A DNA stretch of 64,000 bases from Alistipes sp. (GCA_017403125.1 JAFQOR010000030.1:1-64000); one strand, 5' to 3'; counted from the stretch's first letter, positions 20,867-30,442 are shown. The notes: a model not told the origin generated them from the sequence alone. Made by a program: numbers and translations.

Positions 20867-21976
20867 CTATTTAACGTTCTTAATAAGCTTCTTACGACGT
20901 GCAATGCTGCGATCTACCACAAAGTAGTCGATCAGCGGAGCCAATGCATTCATGAAGAGGATTGCGAGCATCATACCCTCGGGATATGCAGGGTTGAGCA
21001 CACGTACCGATACTGCCAAAGCACCAATCATGAAACCATAGATCCACTTACCCGTATTGGTCTGTGCCGATGTAACGGGATCGGTAGCCATGAAGACAGC
21101 ACCAAAGGCAAAACCACCAACCAAGAGGTGATAGTATGCAGGATACTCTGTCCAGCCTGTGATATCGAAGAGGTAGCCAAATGCCAAACCACCAACGAAC
21201 ACCGACAACATGATACGCCATGACGCAACGCCCGTAAAGAGCAACAACGCAGCGCCTAACAGAATGGCCAATGTCGAAGTCTCGCCAACACAACCGGGGA
21301 TAGTACCAAGGAAAGCATCACATACCGAGAAGCCCTCCATAGTGGCGCCGGGCTGACTCATATAGTCCAAAGCCGTAGCACCCGTCATACCATCAACAGC
21401 ATACCACACCTTCTCACCCGACATCTGGGGAGTGTAGGCGAAGAATGCAAATGCACGAGCCAACAACGCAGGGTTGAAGACGTTCATGCCGGTACCACCG
21501 AATACCTCCTTACCAATAATTACGGCAAAGGCTGTCGAAAGACCTACAATCCACAAAGGCACACCAACGGGCATAATCATCGGAATCAAAAGACCTGTTA
21601 CGAGGAAACCCTCGTTGATCTCGTGACCACGCTTTTGTGCAAATGCAAACTCGATAGAGAGACCCACACCATACGACACGATGATCATGGGCAATACCTC
21701 CAAGAAACCAAACCAGAACGCATCGAAACCTACGCGACCTGCGAAGTAACCAACGTTCCACATACCAAACAAGAGTGCAGGCACCAAAGCCAACACAACC
21801 ATAATCATCACACGCTTTATATCGTTACAGTCGCGGATGTGAGCACCCTTCTTGGTTACTGTATTGGGAACATAGAGGAATGTTTCAAAGCCCTCGAATG
21901 TCGAGTGCAAGAAACTAAGCTTGCCACCCTTCGAGAAAGTGGGCTTAATCTTATCAATAAAATTACGCATTCCCAT
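20867..21976 (-). CDS. nqrB: Na+-translocating NADH:quinone reductase subunit B
   Basis: A 369-residue membrane subunit with about ten helices that carries covalent FMN and riboflavin and takes part in the Na+ path. The FMN attachment motif is MTGATAL, with Thr201 the likely attachment site. FGGTGMNVFNPALLARAF is strongly conserved in the RnfD/NqrB family. The protein is shorter than Vibrio NqrB (about 412), mainly at the N-terminus. A second in-frame ATG lies 6 bases downstream. It follows nqrA after 3 bases. Confidence 0.97.
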   Translation of the reverse strand: MGMRNFIDKIKPTFSKGGKLSFLHSTFEGFETFLYVPNTVTKKGAHIRDCNDIKRVMIMVVLALVPALLFGMWNVGYFAGRVGFDAFWFGFLEVLPMIIVSYGVGLSIEFAFAQKRGHEINEGFLVTGLLIPMIMPVGVPLWIVGLSTAFAVIIGKEVFGGTGMNVFNPALLARAFAFFAYTPQMSGEKVWYAVDGMTGATALDYMSQPGATMEGFSVCDAFLGTIPGCVGETSTLAILLGAALLLFTGVASWRIMLSVFVGGLAFGYLFDITGWTEYPAYYHLLVGGFAFGAVFMATDPVTSAQTNTGKWIYGFMIGALAVSVRVLNPAYPEGMMLAILFMNALAPLIDYFVVDRSIARRKKLIKNVK

Positions 21977-21979
21977 AGT

Positions 21980-23317
21980 TTAGCTCTCCTTAATCATTAG
22001 GTTAATACCATCGCGCACAATCTGCTGCATCTCAATCTTCGAGGGATCGACAAACTCGCAGAGAGCCAAATCCTCGGGCAAAACCTCGTAGATACCGAGA
22101 TTCTCCATCTTATCGAGATCCTTAACAAGGATTGCCTTCAACAGATATGCTACATAAACATCCATAGGCAGATACTCCTCATAGAGTCCTGTAACTACAA
22201 AGGGACGCTCACCACCATTGAGGTTGGTATCGAGGTTATACTTCTTCTGGGGGCAGAGCCACGAGAAGTAGGCGCGTGACACCGAGAAACGGTGCATACG
22301 GGGCATAGCCCAACCCAAAAGCTCGTACTTATCACCCTCGGGAATAAGAGTCAGCATGTCGGCACCCGCTGCCAAATAGCCATCAGCCTCGGTCTTAACG
22401 CCCGTAAGAACGTTACCAGAGATGATACGCACGTTGCCGGCAACCTTGCCTATGATAGACTCTACGGCAGCACCGGCGATGATGCGCTTGTAGCAAGGCT
22501 TCTGCGCCTCGCTACCGGCTACTGCGATAATCTTGGTCATGTCGAGCTTACCGCCCATAACCAAACGACCAATGAGTGCTACATCCTGAATTGCTACGGT
22601 CCACACGATATCACCCTTTGCAATGCGGTCGATATGGTGAATCTGGATACCCACATTACCTGCGGGGTGCTTGCCCTCAAAGGTACGATACTCCACGCCC
22701 TTAATCTCCTTCATGTAGCCCTCATCGCCCTTACGAGCCGAGAGGTGCACTTTGCCATCGGTCAGACGCGCAAGCACCGCAAAACCCATCTCGATAGCTG
22801 CGCGCTCCTCCTTCAACACAAAGTTGTAGTCGGGAGCCAACGGCGCAGAGTCGAATGCCGACACGAAGATAGCCTTGGGTTTGAGTTCGGGGTTAGCGAT
22901 AACGCCGTAAGGACGCTCCACGATACGGGTCCACAAGCCCGACTGGAGCAACATCTCGACAATCTCGGAACGCTCTGCCTTCTGGGGATTAACCACGGGC
23001 AACTCCTTGTAAACCTGCTGTTGATCGGGCTCTATGGCAACATTCAGAAGCTTGCGCTTCTCGCCACGGTTGATAGCCGACACCACACCACTCACGGGCG
23101 AGGTAAAGAGGATACGCGGGTTGTTCTTATCGAAGAACAGGGCGCTACCAGCCTCAACCTTATCACCAACCTTAACCAACAGCTTGGGAGTAACGTTCTC
23201 GTAATCCAGCGGACTTACAGCATAAGACTTTGCCATGGGCGCCTGCTCCACAACAGCCTCTGCTGCACCAACCAACTGAATGTCGAGACCTTTACGTAAT
23301 TTAATGTTTTTCGACAT
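21980..23317 (-). CDS. nqrA: Na+-translocating NADH:quinone reductase subunit A
   Basis: A 445-residue peripheral subunit of the Na+ pump without membrane helices. The N-terminus (IKLRKGLDIQLVGAAE) and the HPAGNVGIQIHHID motif are typical, as is ISGNVLTGVK. A barrel-sandwich-like segment (LLVKVGDKVEAGSALFFDK) lies near the start. First gene of the operon; a probable promoter is about 100 bases upstream. Confidence 0.97.
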   Translation of the reverse strand: MSKNIKLRKGLDIQLVGAAEAVVEQAPMAKSYAVSPLDYENVTPKLLVKVGDKVEAGSALFFDKNNPRILFTSPVSGVVSAINRGEKRKLLNVAIEPDQQQVYKELPVVNPQKAERSEIVEMLLQSGLWTRIVERPYGVIANPELKPKAIFVSAFDSAPLAPDYNFVLKEERAAIEMGFAVLARLTDGKVHLSARKGDEGYMKEIKGVEYRTFEGKHPAGNVGIQIHHIDRIAKGDIVWTVAIQDVALIGRLVMGGKLDMTKIIAVAGSEAQKPCYKRIIAGAAVESIIGKVAGNVRIISGNVLTGVKTEADGYLAAGADMLTLIPEGDKYELLGWAMPRMHRFSVSRAYFSWLCPQKKYNLDTNLNGGERPFVVTGLYEEYLPMDVYVAYLLKAILVKDLDKMENLGIYEVLPEDLALCEFVDPSKIEMQQIVRDGINLMIKES

Positions 23318-23415
23318 AAAAACTGTTTGTTAGATTAAATTGAATTTAGTTATATTGTTTGTCTTTGTATCTACTGTAAGTAGCTATTATACCTCTTAAT
23401 ACGTAAAAATGCGTA

Positions 23416-23446
23416 CGAAGGTACGCCTTTTTTTTGAAACAACCAA
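23416..23446 (-). promoter_or_regulatory. Probable nqr operon promoter
   Basis: On the minus strand, ATTGG at about 23443-23447, 20 bases, then TACCTTCG (complement of 23416-23423), close to the TAnnTTTG consensus. The same bases form a gcgtac-gaag-gtacgc stem followed by eight T on the plus strand, which could also hinder incoming rightward transcription. Leader to nqrA is roughly 95 bases. Confidence 0.5.
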
Positions 23447-23559
23447 TCTTTATTGGGTTATATTTCTCATTTTAGGCAATAATTTCGCGATTTTCTTTTG
23501 CCGACACCCAGGCTATACGCAAGGCATAGCCTTGTAGCCACAGCTGGTCGTAATAAAAC

Positions 23560-23601
23560 AATGGATAGCCAGGCGTGTTCGGACACGCCTGGCTATCCAT
23601 T
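23560..23601 (-). terminator. Strong hairpin terminator after lipoprotein gene
   Basis: A perfect 18-bp stem (aatggatagccaggcgtg and its complement) with a 6-base loop. On the minus strand it is followed by ttgttttatt. It lies 92 bases after the stop of the lipoprotein gene at 23694. Confidence 0.88.
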
Positions 23602-23693
23602 ATCGTTTGGCAGCGGGCTCGCGCCCACTTCGGCTATATGCAAACTAAAAAACGCTTGCTCCGCCGCTATTAACTATCGCTCTCGCAATCGCA

Positions 23694-24689
23694 CTATGCC
23701 TTGCGTTTTAGAACCATACGAATGTTCATCCCCATGTTGCTATAATCCAGCACAACATAGTCGTCATTATATCCCGACACGATATACTCCGCATTATACT
23801 CATCGCCCGTCAGCGTCAATGAGCTGTTAGCAACATCGTAGGTCCACGTGAAATCCTTGACAGAAGACTCGCTTCCGAGTATCTCGGATTGAACGTTGCG
23901 CACACCCTCACCCTCGGCCTCAAACAGATATTGTGCTTTGGCTCCACCTTCGCCATAAGCCTCGCCCATAAGCAGATACGGCTCACCAACAACTCGTTGC
24001 CACTCATCATCATACTCCAACTCCGAATCGATAGTCCATGTTCCGGGCAGAGCCTCCGCAAAACTCTCCTTATCGAAGTCTCGGCACGCCGCCATCAATA
24101 TCTCTGCAACGCAGTTCGCCTCATCGATACGCAACTTCGACATCGACGCCGGAATCAGCGAAGCACGCAGCGCCTCACCGCCATCTACCACCCACTCCAA
24201 GACTATCGCATTTGGGCTCAACGACAACAACTTACACTCCAAATCGACAGCGTTGTTATCATCGAACTGCGGGACGTACAACGCAAGCACCAACCCACGG
24301 GGCTCGTAGCTCCACTCGCCACGCTGCTCGACAATGCGGCCATCCGCCTCGCCTAAATCGTAACACACAATTTGCGAGTTGGCTCCAAACTGAACTATCG
24401 GACCTTGTGGCTCTTCGCCGCCTATGTCTGCAAAGTTGCGATAGACGGTCACAACCTGCGAAAAATCGGCATTATAGCCCAAAACTGCATCCACCTGCCA
24501 ATAGCCCGTGGTGCCACCAATCTGCTGGGCAACAGTGGTTATGTCATACTCCACACCCTGCTCGATAAGCTGCTGCATTGCAGCAAATTGCGCGCTATAA
24601 TCTTCGCCATTAACTCTCTCCTTGGTCTGCTTCTCGCACGATGCAAACATAAGAGCAACTGCCACCGTAAATAAAAGTTTTGTTCTCAT
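23694..24689 (-). CDS. Lipoprotein with two lipocalin-like halves, unknown function
   Basis: 331 residues from the ATG that opens the lipobox leader (MRTKLLFTVAVALMFASC); longer in-frame extensions lack a leader. Two related halves are visible. The first opens with GTTGYWQVDAVLGYNADFSQ and closes with SPNAIVLEWVV. The second opens with LPGTWTIDSELEYDDEWQR and closes with YNDDYVVLDYS. This pattern of G-x-W opening and closing strands is that of small lipocalin-like barrels of Bacteroidota lipoproteins. I do not recognise a named family. Monocistronic, with a consensus promoter upstream and a strong terminator downstream. Confidence 0.7.
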   Translation of the reverse strand: MRTKLLFTVAVALMFASCEKQTKERVNGEDYSAQFAAMQQLIEQGVEYDITTVAQQIGGTTGYWQVDAVLGYNADFSQVVTVYRNFADIGGEEPQGPIVQFGANSQIVCYDLGEADGRIVEQRGEWSYEPRGLVLALYVPQFDDNNAVDLECKLLSLSPNAIVLEWVVDGGEALRASLIPASMSKLRIDEANCVAEILMAACRDFDKESFAEALPGTWTIDSELEYDDEWQRVVGEPYLLMGEAYGEGGAKAQYLFEAEGEGVRNVQSEILGSESSVKDFTWTYDVANSSLTLTGDEYNAEYIVSGYNDDYVVLDYSNMGMNIRMVLKRKA

Positions 24690-24721
24690 AACTACTACAC
24701 TATTTGAATAACTCCTTGTTG

Positions 24722-24752
24722 CAAATATAACACACAAATCCGAAAATACAAA
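24722..24752 (-). promoter_or_regulatory. Promoter of the lipoprotein gene
   Basis: On the minus strand TTTG (complement of 24749-24752), 19 bases, TATATTTG (complement of 24722-24729): an exact match to the Bacteroidota -33/-7 consensus, about 33 bases upstream of the lipoprotein start. Confidence 0.8.
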
Positions 24753-24967
24753 AAAAACGCTTATAAATAGCAAAAAAGTTTTGCCACAAAGAGGGCAATT
24801 TTCATAGAATACCTCCTCTTACCCGCAACCTCACGCTCTTGGCAAGGAGAGAGGACCCGACCTGACAAACCCACAACAGTCTAAAACGGGCTCCATTCCA
24901 AAAAAAAATCTATTGGGAGCAATATTCTATGAATAAAATTCGCTAATTTTGTAGGCGAGCAAGAGCT

Positions 24968-25546
24968 ATGAAGAGTTACTATATCGACATACATACGCAC
25001 CACCGACGTACCGACATCGTAACACCCTCGCAGTGTGGCGTGCACCCGTGGGATGCCGAGACGGAGGATGCAAGCTGCGACTTGTCGCAGTGCGACATGG
25101 TAGGCGAAATTGGCTTGGACTATGCGTGCGGCGTTTCGCGAGAGGCACAGACGCGGATGTTTCGCACACAGCTTGCCGAGGCCGAACGGCTGCAAAAACC
25201 CGTAGTATTGCACGTCGTGCGCAGCTTCGAAGATGTGATGCGCATACTCAATGACTACACCCTGCGAGGCGTTGTATTTCATGGATTTATAGGCTCAACA
25301 CAGCAGGCTGTCCGCTGCTTCGACAGGGGTTACTACCTATCGTTTGGCGAGCGTTCGTTGCGCTCTACCAAGAGTTGCAACGTAGTGAAAAGCATGCCAC
25401 ACGAGTGGCTCTTTTGCGAAACCGACGACAAGCCCGACACTCCCATAGAGGAGATATATCGTCGCGTAGCAGAGTTGCGACGTACATCTGTCGAAGAGCT
25501 GCGACAGCAGATTAAGAAAAACTACGAAAAACTAATGCATCTATGA
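24968..25546 (+). CDS. TatD-family metal-dependent hydrolase (short form)
   Basis: A 192-residue TIM-barrel metallohydrolase related to TatD DNases. Metal-site residues visible are His9 and His11 (DIHTHH), Glu47 (VGEIGLDY), His82 (LHVVRS), His105 (VVFHGF) and Asp153 (CETDD). CGVHPWD is also typical. It is about 60 residues shorter than E. coli TatD, with compressed loops, yet all catalytic positions are kept; I believe such short forms are usual in Bacteroidales. Its stop overlaps the start of tcdA by 4 bases, so the two are translationally coupled. Confidence 0.9.
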   Translation: MKSYYIDIHTHHRRTDIVTPSQCGVHPWDAETEDASCDLSQCDMVGEIGLDYACGVSREAQTRMFRTQLAEAERLQKPVVLHVVRSFEDVMRILNDYTLRGVVFHGFIGSTQQAVRCFDRGYYLSFGERSLRSTKSCNVVKSMPHEWLFCETDDKPDTPIEEIYRRVAELRRTSVEELRQQIKKNYEKLMHL

Positions 25547-26286
25547 TAGATAACTGGTTAGAACGCACAGAGTTGCTTATTGGCACCGAGAAGCTTGACC
25601 GACTGCGCAAGGCACACGTTCTGGTGGTGGGCATAGGAGGCGTGGGAGCCTATGCCGCCGAGATGATAGCCCGTTCGGGCGTAGGTCACCTTACGATTGC
25701 CGATGCCGACGTGGTGAGCGCGAGCAATATCAACCGCCAATTAGTTGCCCTGCACTCGACAATAGGTCGATCGAAGTGCGATATTATGGCGGAGCGCCTG
25801 CGCGACATAAACCCCGAAATAGAGCTGACAGTAGTAAATCGCTTCATAAAGGATAGCGAGACCGATGCGCTGCTCGACAGCGCGAAGTTCGACTACGTGG
25901 TCGATGCCATCGATACCCTCTCACCCAAGCTCGCCCTGATACACGGAGCTCTGGAACGCGGCATACCTTTGGTGAGCTCGATGGGCGCAGGAGCCAAGAC
26001 CGACCCAACACTTATGGAGATTAAGGATATATCCAAAACACACCACTGTCCGTTGGCGCACATGCTACGCAAAAGGTTGCATAAGATAGGCATTAAGCGA
26101 GGCTTCTGGGCAGTCTTCTCGCCAGAGCCTGTGCGGGAGGGCGCGATGATTCTGTGTGAGGAGCAAAACAAGAAGTCGAACGTGGGCACAATATCCTACA
26201 TCCCCGCTCTGTTCGGCATTGGTTGTGCCTCGGTAGTCATCCGCGACTTAATTGGAGAGTGGCAGACGGAGCCGATAAAAGAGTAG
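25543..26286 (+). CDS. tcdA: tRNA threonylcarbamoyladenosine dehydratase (TcdA)
   Basis: A 247-residue E1-like enzyme that cyclises t6A37 in tRNA to ct6A using ATP. The nucleotide-binding motif is GIGGVGAYAAEMIARSG (about 31-47), followed by DADVVSASNINRQ with its Arg/Asn/Gln triad and TIGRSK. VDAIDTLSPKLALI is typical. The late GTISYIPALFGIGCAS segment matches TcdA rather than ThiF/MoeB. Start overlaps the tatD-like stop. Confidence 0.93.
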   Translation: MIDNWLERTELLIGTEKLDRLRKAHVLVVGIGGVGAYAAEMIARSGVGHLTIADADVVSASNINRQLVALHSTIGRSKCDIMAERLRDINPEIELTVVNRFIKDSETDALLDSAKFDYVVDAIDTLSPKLALIHGALERGIPLVSSMGAGAKTDPTLMEIKDISKTHHCPLAHMLRKRLHKIGIKRGFWAVFSPEPVREGAMILCEEQNKKSNVGTISYIPALFGIGCASVVIRDLIGEWQTEPIKE

Positions 26287-26353
26287 TATGCACGCCACTA
26301 TAAAGCATCATTACAACAAGTTGAAAAAAGCAAAAAAATAAACACTAACAGAT

Positions 26354-27298
26354 ATGAAGAAAATAGTTTTTTTGGACGAGTACAGCATCGCAGGATGCGA
26401 TATGTCGAGCGTTAAGTCGCAGGGCGACTACGTAGCATACGAAAACACACGCAAAGAGGATGTCGTAGAGCGCCTTAAAGGAGCAGATATAGCCATCACC
26501 AACAAGGTTTTGATTGATGGCGAAACCATGCACCAACTCCCCGACCTCAAACTCATTTGCGTAGCTGCAACAGGCATGAACAATGTGGACCTGAACGCCG
26601 CAGCCGAACTCGGCATCGAGGTACGCAATGCCGTGGGTTACTCGACGACGTCGGTGGCAGAGACCACTCTCGCCTCGGCACTCGCCTTGGCGCGTAACAT
26701 CGTCTATTTCGACCAATACTTCCACGACGGTAGATATGCAGCAGCCGACCGCGCCTTCTGCTATGACCGCACTACATCGGAGATACGCGGCAAGAGGTGG
26801 GGCATCGTCGGCTTGGGCAACATCGGACGAGAAGTTGCGCGCCTTGCCACAGCCTTCGGATGCGAGGTTGCCTACTTCTCGACATCGGGCGTAAAACGCG
26901 AAGAGGGGTACCCCTCGATGGAGCTTAACGAGCTCTTGCAGTGGAGCGACATCGTATCGGTGCACTCGCCGCTAAACGAGCGTACACGTGGACTTATAGG
27001 CAACAACGAGCTGAAACTAATGAAGCCTACATCGTTCATTATCAACGTAGCACGCGGTGGCATCATTGACGAAACAGCTTTGGCAGAGGCTCTCAACAAC
27101 GGCGTTACCGCAGCAGCAGCTCTCGACGTATTCTCGGTTGAGCCGTTGCGCGAATCGGCACTATACGACGTCAAGGACAGATACCGACTATTAGCATCAC
27201 CCCACAACGCATGGTCGGCAGTAGAGGCGATAGACCGCCTCATAGAGTGCGTAGCCGAGAACATCAGAGTGTGGAGGGCTAAACAACAAAATAGTTAG
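26354..27298 (+). CDS. D-2-hydroxyacid dehydrogenase (glycerate dehydrogenase-like)
   Basis: A 314-residue NAD(P)-dependent dehydrogenase interconverting a 2-keto acid and a D-2-hydroxyacid. The Rossmann motif is GLGNIG (153-158). The catalytic triad is Arg234 (NVARGGIID), Glu263 (SVEPL) and His284 (SPHNAWS). The Pro-x-x-Asn variant VGYSTTSVAETTLA precedes the Rossmann domain, as in hydroxypyruvate reductases. The closest family is HprA/glycerate dehydrogenase, but lactate or hydroxyisocaproate dehydrogenase are possible. Separated from tcdA by 67 bases. Confidence 0.88.
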   Translation: MKKIVFLDEYSIAGCDMSSVKSQGDYVAYENTRKEDVVERLKGADIAITNKVLIDGETMHQLPDLKLICVAATGMNNVDLNAAAELGIEVRNAVGYSTTSVAETTLASALALARNIVYFDQYFHDGRYAAADRAFCYDRTTSEIRGKRWGIVGLGNIGREVARLATAFGCEVAYFSTSGVKREEGYPSMELNELLQWSDIVSVHSPLNERTRGLIGNNELKLMKPTSFIINVARGGIIDETALAEALNNGVTAAAALDVFSVEPLRESALYDVKDRYRLLASPHNAWSAVEAIDRLIECVAENIRVWRAKQQNS

Positions 27299-27329
27299 GT
27301 AGGCTGCACGAAAGTTAGCGAATATTTGC

Positions 27330-27337
27330 TATTTTTG
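27330..27337 (+). promoter_or_regulatory. Candidate -7 element upstream of lnt
   Basis: TATTTTTG fits TAnnTTTG, 40 bases upstream of the lnt start. No clear -33 TTTG at the right distance, so moderate support only. Confidence 0.4.
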
Positions 27338-27377
27338 TGCTCCAAAAGGAGTATAGTTACACAACATAGCTTCCCCG

Positions 27378-28958
27378 ATGCAGGTAACAACAACAAAGCG
27401 CAGACTACTTATGGTGCTACTATCGGTAGCACTACTCTCGGCAGGATGGCTCGGATTATCGGGCATAACACTACTCTTTGCCTTGATTCCGCTTATGGCA
27501 ATAAGCGAGGGCTACACCGACTCGCGTCGTGACTGGTGGCGCATGTGCGGGTGGGCATCACTTACATTTATTCTTTGGAGTGCTGCCACGATATGGTGGG
27601 TATGGATTGCCAGCCCATTTGGGCCAATCACAGCGGGCATAGTAGGGTCGTTCTGGAATTTAGTCGCCTTCATGGCATACCACTATGTATCGAAGCGCGC
27701 ACCGCGAGCCTTGGCATATACGCTGTTTGTGGCACTTTGGATTACCACCGAGTATCTCTATAACTCTGCCGAGGTCATGACCTTCCCATGGCTACTTCTC
27801 GGACACGGCTTCTCGAACGATATTTGGGCTGTGCAGTGGTACGAATATACCGGCATCTTCGGAGGCACACTCTGGGCACTATGTTCGAACGTAGCCATCT
27901 TCGAGGCGCTACGCGTGCGTAGCAAGGGTAGTCGCGTGCGTGCCGCCCTCATAGCACTTCTACCCATACTTATATCGATTGTCATACTCCTAACCTACAA
28001 CGACAAGAGCGAGAGATGTGTCGTATCGGTCATACAACCCAACGTACCATGCTACGAGGAGGAGCGTGCGGCAGCCAACATGGAGGACCCCACGGAGAGC
28101 CTTATGGAACTTGTGGCACAGATTCCTAACGAGGCTACATGCGTACTTCTACCCGAGTCGGCACTCGCCTACCTGCCACAAATAGGGAGTTTCGACGAGT
28201 CAAGCACACGATACGTAGCCCCCATACTTCGTAAGATTACGGCGTTGGCTCCCTCCGATACGGAGTTTATCGTAGGAGCCTCAACACAATGCACCTATGG
28301 CAATATAGCTGCGACCGAGACCGCACACCACGACCCAGGCATAGGCTACTACGACCGATTCAACTCGGCACTTTTGGTAGATAACGATGGCAATATCAAT
28401 GATATATATCATAAAGGCAAGCTCGTTATCGGCGTCGAGGCTATGCCCTCGTTTGTGAGTTCGTTTGTCGATTTGGGTGGCATCACCGGACAGCTCGGCT
28501 GGGGACGCGAGCCGAAGATTTTTGACGTTGGAGAGATGAAAATTGGTCCCGCCATATGCTACGAGGGGCTCTATGGCGAACACTTTGCCGGCTTTGTCAA
28601 GAGGGGCGCCGAGGTTATGGGCGTCATCTCCAACGACGGTTGGTGGGGTGATACACCGGGGCATAAACGACTCTTCGATTTCTGCCGTTTGCGCGCCATC
28701 GAGACACGTCGCGCCATAGCGCGCAGCGCCAACACCGGAATCTCGGGCTTCATATCTCCGACAGGCAGCTACATTGGCAAGCGTTTGGAGTGGGACGAGC
28801 GTGGCATTCTCACCGCCTCGCTACCGCTGAACAACGAGCTTACGACATATACCATATATGGCGATTGGATAGCGCGCATAGCTCGTTTAGTGGCGCTACT
28901 GACACTACTCTACTACGTGGCATACCGCGTACGACGTCGCAACCATCTTGTTGAGTAG
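27378..28958 (+). CDS. lnt: Apolipoprotein N-acyltransferase
   Basis: A 526-residue inner-membrane enzyme that adds the third acyl chain to lipoproteins, needed by the many lipoproteins here. About six N-terminal helices precede a nitrilase-type domain (about 215-480) and a final helix. The catalytic triad reads Glu260 (LLPESALAY), Lys346 (YHKGKLVIGVE) and Cys394 (PAICYEGLYG), with spacing like E. coli Lnt. VISNDGWWGDTPGHKR is the family signature. Length is typical. Confidence 0.95.
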   Translation: MQVTTTKRRLLMVLLSVALLSAGWLGLSGITLLFALIPLMAISEGYTDSRRDWWRMCGWASLTFILWSAATIWWVWIASPFGPITAGIVGSFWNLVAFMAYHYVSKRAPRALAYTLFVALWITTEYLYNSAEVMTFPWLLLGHGFSNDIWAVQWYEYTGIFGGTLWALCSNVAIFEALRVRSKGSRVRAALIALLPILISIVILLTYNDKSERCVVSVIQPNVPCYEEERAAANMEDPTESLMELVAQIPNEATCVLLPESALAYLPQIGSFDESSTRYVAPILRKITALAPSDTEFIVGASTQCTYGNIAATETAHHDPGIGYYDRFNSALLVDNDGNINDIYHKGKLVIGVEAMPSFVSSFVDLGGITGQLGWGREPKIFDVGEMKIGPAICYEGLYGEHFAGFVKRGAEVMGVISNDGWWGDTPGHKRLFDFCRLRAIETRRAIARSANTGISGFISPTGSYIGKRLEWDERGILTASLPLNNELTTYTIYGDWIARIARLVALLTLLYYVAYRVRRRNHLVE

Positions 28959-29027
28959 CCGCAGCCGCTGACATATTCGAAGCAGACATAGCATAAAACA
29001 AAGTATAAAACCCTCAACACAAAAGTT

Positions 29028-30317
29028 ATGAACTACACACAGACACTCGAATTTCTATTTACTTCTATGCCGTCGTTCCAGAACGTTGGTGGCGACGCAT
29101 ATAAGCCGGGATTGGAGCGTATATCTTCATTCTGTCACCATTTGGGCAACCCCCAACGCAACTTCTACACGGTGCACATCGCCGGCACCAACGGCAAGGG
29201 GTCGGTATCGCACATGCTCGCCTCGATACTTCAACAGGCAGGCTACCGCACCGGTTTGTTCACCTCGCCACACCTTACCGATTTCCGTGAACGCATACGC
29301 GTCGATGGCGAAATGATACCCAAACAGAAGGTTGTAAACTTCGTGGATAAGCACCAGCAGAAGATGCAGGAGTTGGACCTCTCGTTCTTTGAGATGACAG
29401 CTGCAATGGCATTCGACTACTTCGACCAGAGCGATGTGGAGGTAGCAATCATCGAGACAGGGTTGGGCGGAAGACTCGATGCCACGAACATCATAACCCC
29501 CATACTTAGCGTCGTCACTAACATCGGTTTAGAGCACACCGAGTTCTTGGGCGACACCATCGAGAAGGTGGCTTTGGAGAAGGCGGGCATCATCAAAAAG
29601 AGTATTCCGGTAGTTATTGGCGAGGCATCAGAGCAATATAACGCTGTTTTTGAGCAGCGCGCTGCGGAGCTTAACTCAAAGGTAATATATGCCGAGAAGG
29701 AGTTCATACTTAACGATGTAGAGCACTTCGACAACTTCAACCAGCATTTCAGCATCGAGCGTACGCGCGACAATCGCAACTACGAACTCGACATCGACCT
29801 TTTGGGCAACTATCAGCGCCACAATATCATCACTGCATGCGCTGCTGCCGACTATCTTGCCGAGCAGACACCGCTCACAATTTCGCGCCGCGCCTTCCGC
29901 GAAGGTTTGGCTACGGTAGCCGCAAATACGGGATTGGCAGGTCGCTGGCAGGTTATAGCCCACGAGCCATATACGGTATGTGATACCGGACATAATGCTG
30001 CCGGTTTGAAGTATGTTGCCGCGCAGCTCGATACTTTGGAGTGCGACAGGCTATACTGCGTCATGGGCTTCTCACGCGATAAGGCGTTGGAAGAGATTTT
30101 GAATCTGCTTCCCAAACGCGCCCACTATATCTTTACTCGCGCCTCAATCGACCGCGCACGCGCCATCGAGGAGATTGCAGCTGTCGCCGAAAAGGTGGGG
30201 CTCGACTTCGAAACCGCAGCCACGGTAAAGGAGGCTGTTGAGCGTGCAAAGAGCCTTGCATTGCCCGCAGATGCCATATTTATCGGAGGCAGCAACTTCG
30301 TAATAGCCGAGATTTAG
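29028..30317 (+). CDS. folC: Folylpolyglutamate/dihydrofolate synthase
   Basis: A 429-residue cytosolic Mur-ligase-type enzyme that adds glutamate to folates and probably makes dihydrofolate. The P-loop is HIAGTNGKGSVSHML (about 48-62). The Mg site segment IIETGLGGRLDATN and the C-terminal DTGHNAAG motif are typical. Start ATG at 29028 has a purine-rich upstream stretch. It lies 69 bases after lnt and ends before a bidirectional terminator. Confidence 0.95.
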   Translation: MNYTQTLEFLFTSMPSFQNVGGDAYKPGLERISSFCHHLGNPQRNFYTVHIAGTNGKGSVSHMLASILQQAGYRTGLFTSPHLTDFRERIRVDGEMIPKQKVVNFVDKHQQKMQELDLSFFEMTAAMAFDYFDQSDVEVAIIETGLGGRLDATNIITPILSVVTNIGLEHTEFLGDTIEKVALEKAGIIKKSIPVVIGEASEQYNAVFEQRAAELNSKVIYAEKEFILNDVEHFDNFNQHFSIERTRDNRNYELDIDLLGNYQRHNIITACAAADYLAEQTPLTISRRAFREGLATVAANTGLAGRWQVIAHEPYTVCDTGHNAAGLKYVAAQLDTLECDRLYCVMGFSRDKALEEILNLLPKRAHYIFTRASIDRARAIEEIAAVAEKVGLDFETAATVKEAVERAKSLALPADAIFIGGSNFVIAEI

Positions 30318-30362
30318 TCGCGGCACAGCTATTAAGCGACTGCTACATAGATCTATATAATG

Positions 30363-30404
30363 CTATCCCCACCTCTACCAAGAAATTGGCAAGGGTGGGG
30401 ATAG
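30363..30404 (+). terminator. Bidirectional terminator between folC and yidD
   Basis: A perfect 11-bp stem (ctatccccacc / ggtggggatag) with a 20-base loop, between convergent genes; A/T-rich flanks on both sides. Confidence 0.82.
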
Positions 30405-30442
30405 ATATATTAGATGTAGGGGCTCGTCACCGTATCCACCAT

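Larger units (their letters stand above)
23318..23693. other. Intergenic region upstream of nqrA
   Basis: 376 bases without a gene. It holds the probable nqr promoter (23416-23446), a large hairpin that ends the upstream lipoprotein transcript (23560-23601), and a smaller stem (aggctat...atagcct) near 23510-23533. Open frames here show no start signal or family resemblance. Confidence 0.6.

Noticed and set aside
22292..23299. A 335-codon plus-strand frame opposite nqrA
   Set aside because: Shadow of nqrA with no recognisable domain and high His/Cys content typical of antisense translation.
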